A stretch of DNA of 64,000 nt, taken from assembly GCF_030463565.1 (NCBI RefSeq), contig NC_134649.1:35303044-35367043 (forward strand), read 5' to 3'. A program made the translations under genes and the position numbers. This document shows positions 59,301 through 64,000 of this stretch, one piece after another. The notes under the pieces were generated by a model. The model did no database searches, was not told the origin of the DNA, and saw only the letters and a program-made list of their open reading frames with translations. Numbering within the stretch: position 1 is the stretch's first letter; each line of letters begins with the position of its first letter. Source of the DNA: Pelecanus crispus. Its lineage: Eukaryota; Chordata; Aves; Pelecaniformes; Pelecanidae.

Positions 59301-62300
59301 CCATATTCAGTCCTTGACAATGCAGATTCCTGGCAGTTTCTGTGCTTTCACTCCCACTTGCTATAAATATACAATGGAAAAATCTAAGTGTTAGAAATTT
59401 CGAAGTGTTTCCTAGGCTGCTGCTGCGATGAACTGAATGTGCCAAAGTGGGTCATAGGTAAGTGTGTAGAATGGGATCTGCGCTTCCATATCTTATTACC
59501 TTATAGTAATATTCATGGTAAATTGCTGTGATAGTGATGTTGTACATCCTCACAGGTCAACCAAGTGAGACCAGTGTGAAGAAAAGAAAAAAAAAAAAAA
59601 AGTAAAATCATTGAGATTAAAAAAAATTATTAAATCTAGGGCTTTTTTTTTTTCTTAAAGTGAAACATTTTTGAACTGCCTCTGTAGGTCTTTCAGTTCT
59701 GTTTTATACATTTAAGAACCTGTTAAGCAGCTCATAGATGTAGGGGCACAGTTGGGTAGCACTGTTGGTTTTCTGTCTGAGGGAAGTCTGTCTTAGGGCT
59801 GGTAAACTAGTAAACCCTTGAATGGATATTGAACACTTTGAATTTCTAATGCTGAGCAAAGGAGTCTTTCGGTTCAGCAGGAACTATTAGATGCTTTATG
59901 CATAGTTTTTCTCTGGAATTTCATGTTAAAAAAAAAATCTACAATGAAATGGATGTTATTTCTAAATTCTAACATGAACCCCTATAGGAAGAACACCTGA
60001 TTGCTGATGTAGGCATTTTCCTCATCCCTCATTGACTAGTTTTCATCAGTTTCTTTTCTAATGAAAGGACAATCTACTGCCTATTAACTTCCCTTCAGGG
60101 TCTGCCATCTTTTTCCCCTCTCTATTGCAAGTATAAACCTGATGTATAGAGGTATTGCTGCAGTTCAATGGAAGTTGCAACAGAGTTAGTGTTAAGAAAT
60201 GTGGAACTCTGTCTTTTACAAATTTACATCATGTGTTTTTAATTATATATTTTTGCAAGGATAGTAAAATACAGCGTATAAATCAACTGCTCAGTTCAAA
60301 GTCACTTCCCTATTGATTTGGTTACCTTCTTGCTGCTTTTGCCATGCAGGCCAGCAAGCAGTGTTGTTTCCTTTTGTAAACTTTATCCATTAGGAGAGAG
60401 AGGACATGGAAGAAAACATTTTTGTTTATATCAAAATATTTCTTCATGTGTTTCAGCAATGTTCATACCAAAACAACTACTCTTGTTTCATGAATGTTCC
60501 TGTATGAAAAAGCAGTTTTCAACTAAGCGTGGTTATTCATTTTCCCCAGGAGAGCATGGAATACATTCATTAAAAGTATACAGACAGATGCAACTGGTGG
60601 TACTGTTGTGTACCATTGGGAAGCCTTTAATGATTGGTTCCTGAGATGTTCTTTTCTCTATGTGTTACGAATTGGTGAGTGTGAGAATAATTACTAGTTT
60701 CAGTACAATCTCTGCCGGTGCCCTTTTTAACAGACAGTTCAGGCAGCAGTGTCTAATTACTAGATAGATGGATTTACTGTGAGTTGTGGTCTACAGGGCA
60801 TAACATTTAGTGGATGCACCATGCCTGCTTCTACACAGTTCTGCAGCCACGTGCTTCCAACTTTATTTTTACATGATGGACGCTGTCATTTGTGGTCTCT
60901 CCAAATGCATCAATAAGGAAACAAAGTCTTGCCATTAGTACCATCATTCGCTTATGGTTTCTGGCCCTTGTATTCAACTACACTGGAATTAACTGAAGCA
61001 TATTTTTTACAAATGCTTTTTTGCCCATATTCAGTTGGGTATCCCACGAGACACAATGCAAAAACTGTCAGTTGTAACCTACCTTCTTATATTAGTTATA
61101 CTTAAGAGTTTTAATATGGCTGTATTTATTAAACTTAGCGTATAATTTTGTTATCTTACCAACAGTGTGTTATAGCATTTCATATGCCCGGTGTTTTCTA
61201 AAAATGTGGAAATACATCTGAAGAACATATTTATTCCCATTTTGCAGATTGGAAAGTTGAAGCATAAAACCAGAAAGGTTCGCTGAGTCCACAAAAAGGC
61301 TGTCGTATAGCTAGAAATAACCTGAAGTCTGGACTTTTATGCTCCTACTTTAGTATTCATAACTGATCCATATAATCTCCGATTTGAAATATAAGGGAAT
61401 CAAGATTTTATTTTCCCCTACGTTTGTTTAAATAGAAAATGTTCCTGCTAATAGAGGACCCTGTCCTAAATACAAATAAGTGTAAGTTACTGAATCCACC
61501 ATATCAAGATTGAGTTCTTCTCTTGTTTGGAATAAATTGCTCATTTTTTTGTGCCATGAAGTTACAATGAGAAAGATGTATTATTTTTACTCAGTGCTGA
61601 TTTTGAGCTCGACATCGTGCAAAATTTCAAATTCCCATTCCCTCTGCTGAGAAGCTTAGAGCACAGAGGAGAGAGACTGTAAGAAAGAAACTTTTTGATT
61701 GGGTGGTGATTCATCATAGTGTGACTACAAGTGTTTTTCTTGTGTTTCCCATGTATTATTAAATAGTAAATACAAATAATTGTCCTTTTTTTTTTTTTTT
61801 AAATTGAGTGGAATGTATTTTCCTGGTACTCAGCAAATAAAACTGTATCAATGAAGCTAATTCAGCTACAGAAAACAATACCTGGATTCAGACAAAGAAA
61901 TGCTCTTTTTTCTTTTTTTTCTTTATGTCCCTGTTACTTTATTCTGAGCACTATTTAGAGTACTACAGAGGATGAAGAAAAATTGCATTTTAGTGTGTCC
62001 ATGTCTAAGTGGTATATTTTGGGAAATGATCAAAAGAATGAAATGGATATGCTGTAAGAATCCATGATATTTGCATCAGAAGGCAGCCTCTCAGGAGCTG
62101 CTATCTGTTACTGAAGCACATTGTTTTTAAAGGAATACATACTGTTTTACTCTACAAGGTATCTTAGCTCATTAGCATTTATTTCTGTGACTGTGTGATG
62201 GCAATCATAAATCATTCTGTCAATATACCCCTTGCCTGGGTTATTAAGATTTGAGACTTCTATCCCTAGGAGTCCACTTGTATAAAGAAAACCTGTCCAT

Positions 62301-63316
62301 TTCCATTCAAGAAAGGACACTATCCAATGTGGATGCACGCAGCCTTGTCTGCCTTTCAGTGTTTGCTCCCTTCTCAAGTCAAATAGATGATCTGGGTTTG
62401 AATTCCACAGTTCTGATGCTATTAAGCTTCTTGAATTAGTCCACTTCTGATATTCTCTGCTTTTGACTTTGCCTTTTCTTACCATAAGTACATGACCAAA
62501 AATGACTGTATATTATGCATAGAAAAATGTCACCAACGTGTAGTGTGTTAAAGAAATTAGTTGTAATAAATACACCTAATCAAATCATGGCCTGGCTTAT
62601 ATGAAATATGATGCAAAGAAAGTGTAAAACAAGAGGCAAGGAAAGATCCTTCAGTTGTGAAATTGGTGCAAGACTAATGAATATGTATGGTAGAATATAG
62701 TTCTAGCATTTCACAGCACTGGTGGTCCACAGGAATGTGTTGGTGTTAAGATGTGTACCACAACATGAAACATTGCTGTGCAACATGTGTTAAAAATACG
62801 CTTCAAAGAAAATCTCTGCAATTTGATTTAATTAAATTCATAATTGACATTCACACAGCTTCCTGATTGTAACTGATTAGCCAACACAGAGCCCAAACAC
62901 AATCTTACTAAAGCCAGAGAGTTGTGCCATATATATGCACATGCATAGGAAATATGTAATACAACCATCTATAGTCTGTCATGCAAATAGCTTTGCTTCA
63001 GCTCAAAAAATGACCTTACCAAAAAGGCTTTGCATTTATATATATACGTGCATACACATAGATGGGCATATACATATGTATTCAAACTAATTCTGCATAA
63101 AATAACTCTTGCTTGTATTTCACTATTAATTAATGTGAAATGCATGTGTTACTATTTAAACATCTACTGCCTTGAGTCTTTTTAGTGTACTTGCAATTTT
63201 TTATAATGTTCTTATGAGGTTCTTGAGATTACGGGTGACTGCGGTGTTAGATTTGGAATCTTCAGTTTCTGAAAACACTGTGAAGTCAGCTGCCAGCTTT
63301 TATTCATTGTTTCCAT
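56351..63316. other. Intergenic, no gene recognised
   Basis: About 7 kb of AT-rich DNA with several homopolymer runs (for example T at 58258-58274 and 58568-58582). Open frames around 58422-58925 on both strands have no identifiable domain. Nothing else stands out until the small ORF at 63317. Confidence 0.45.
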
Positions 63317-63487
63317 TTACTCTTTCCTTAATATTTCAGCTTTCTTAGCTTGTAGTTCAAACTTCTGAGAAAGGTTAGTTTGCAACTCCAGCAAGTTCTT
63401 CAACAGCTGCTGCTGGTTAGTCAGCATTTTATAGATGATTGTCATTGTATAGTATGGCAGTAAAAATGCTGTACTGAGTAATGTCAT
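63317..63487 (-). CDS. Unassigned small ORF or last exon, 56 codons
   Basis: I do not recognise this protein. The minus strand has ATG at 63485-63487 and TAA at 63317-63319, giving 56 residues. The first 20 (MTLLSTAFLLPYYTMTIIYK) are hydrophobic with few charges, like a membrane segment. The rest is rich in Leu, Gln and Lys with LTNQQQLLKNLLELQ and FELQAKKAEILRKE, compatible with an amphipathic helix or coiled coil. An in-frame stop lies 7-9 nt upstream of the ATG, so it is either a self-contained ORF or, via an acceptor CTCAG ending at 63474, the last exon of a minus-strand gene. The acceptor lacks a good pyrimidine tract and the Kozak context is weak. Composition is more protein-like than other short frames nearby, but chance is not excluded. 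Confidence 0.35.
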   Translation of the reverse strand: MTLLSTAFLLPYYTMTIIYKMLTNQQQLLKNLLELQTNLSQKFELQAKKAEILRKE

Positions 63488-64000
63488 ATATATTTAATAG
63501 ACATAGAACTCTTGCAAGCAACATAAACCTTAAAATCCTTCCTAAAATAAAGAGCTTTCTAAATATCTTTTTCCTCTGTTATACCTACAAAAGATATACA
63601 TTATATATATAAAAAATTCTGAGGATTCTTTCAGAAATTTCCGTAGTCAACAGCCATAACCATAATGTTTTCCAGTCCTGCTTTGCTGGGTATGGGAGCT
63701 GCTCTGTGTTGAGGTGAGAATGCTTTCATTTGCAGCTTTTATCATGGAGAAGGGTTTTATTTTATGAGAAGGTTATGTGTGTGGTGCTTTTGCAATGAGC
63801 TGTGAAAGTAACTCTAAAATTTCTCTAATAGAGCATTCCCCAACCTTAGGATCAGAACTGACAACACCTTGGCCCTAGTCCTCAGCTGCACTGCAGGCTT
63901 TTTGCACCATGCCAACAGTGCAAGGTGACTCTAAAGCCAGTTTAATTGGCCATGGAGGGATGTGCTCAACATAAGGATTCTCCCTGGAGGCTCTACAGTG
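63488..64000. other. Right edge, nothing recognised
   Basis: AT-rich sequence upstream of the small ORF. No upstream exon or promoter for it was recognised within the window. Confidence 0.4.

Noticed and set aside
1-64000. CRISPR arrays, tRNA or rRNA genes, bacterial-type operons
   Set aside because: None seen. The sequence is eukaryotic, with spliced genes, CpG islands and LINE/ERV repeats.

Overview
This is vertebrate nuclear DNA, and almost certainly bird. It is AT-rich, with large introns and two sharp CpG islands. It carries a CR1 LINE reverse-transcriptase fragment and several endogenous-retrovirus LTRs of types I associate with neoavian birds. The gene order IL17RB (+), ACTR8 (-), SELENOK (-) matches the interval on human 3p21. 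The species cannot be named from the sequence alone.

Layout. Positions 1 to about 60 are the edge of a GC-rich promoter, probably the shared CHDH/IL17RB one. Positions 531 to 13141 hold what remains of IL17RB on the plus strand. Some exons are recognisable (extracellular pieces at 8321, 8491, 9387 and 10136, a transmembrane exon at 11314, and the SEFIR exon at 12526). The reading frame is broken by two in-frame TAG codons and a 2-nt frameshift, and several exons are not found. A solo-like LTR lies at 531-1030, and a nest of inverted LTRs plus a CR1 fragment lies at 5660-8075, inside this locus. ACTR8 follows on the minus strand as 13 intact coding exons (14430-23751, 624 codons before the stop). 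It is convergent with IL17RB, and its CpG island contains an 85-bp tandem array. SELENOK lies next on the same strand as five exons (25579-29096). It has an in-frame UGA for selenocysteine and a good SECIS hairpin in the 3' UTR, and starts in a second CpG island.

From about 29.5 kb to 64 kb no conventional protein-coding gene could be recognised. By synteny this is probably the intergenic space toward CACNA2D3. It holds a 1.16-kb LTR element with internal repeats of about 48 bp (31928-33092), weathered CR1 pieces, a possible convergent pair of CTCF motifs, an inverted repeat, and an unassigned 56-codon small ORF at the right end with a hydrophobic start and a coiled-coil-like tail.

The functional genes are a chromatin-remodelling subunit (ACTR8, INO80 complex) and an ER-membrane selenoprotein (SELENOK). 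The most notable observation is the apparent loss of IL17RB, a receptor for IL-17B and IL-25. Its SEFIR signalling exon is still open for about 145 codons downstream of the frameshift, so either the loss is recent or part of the damage is an assembly error.
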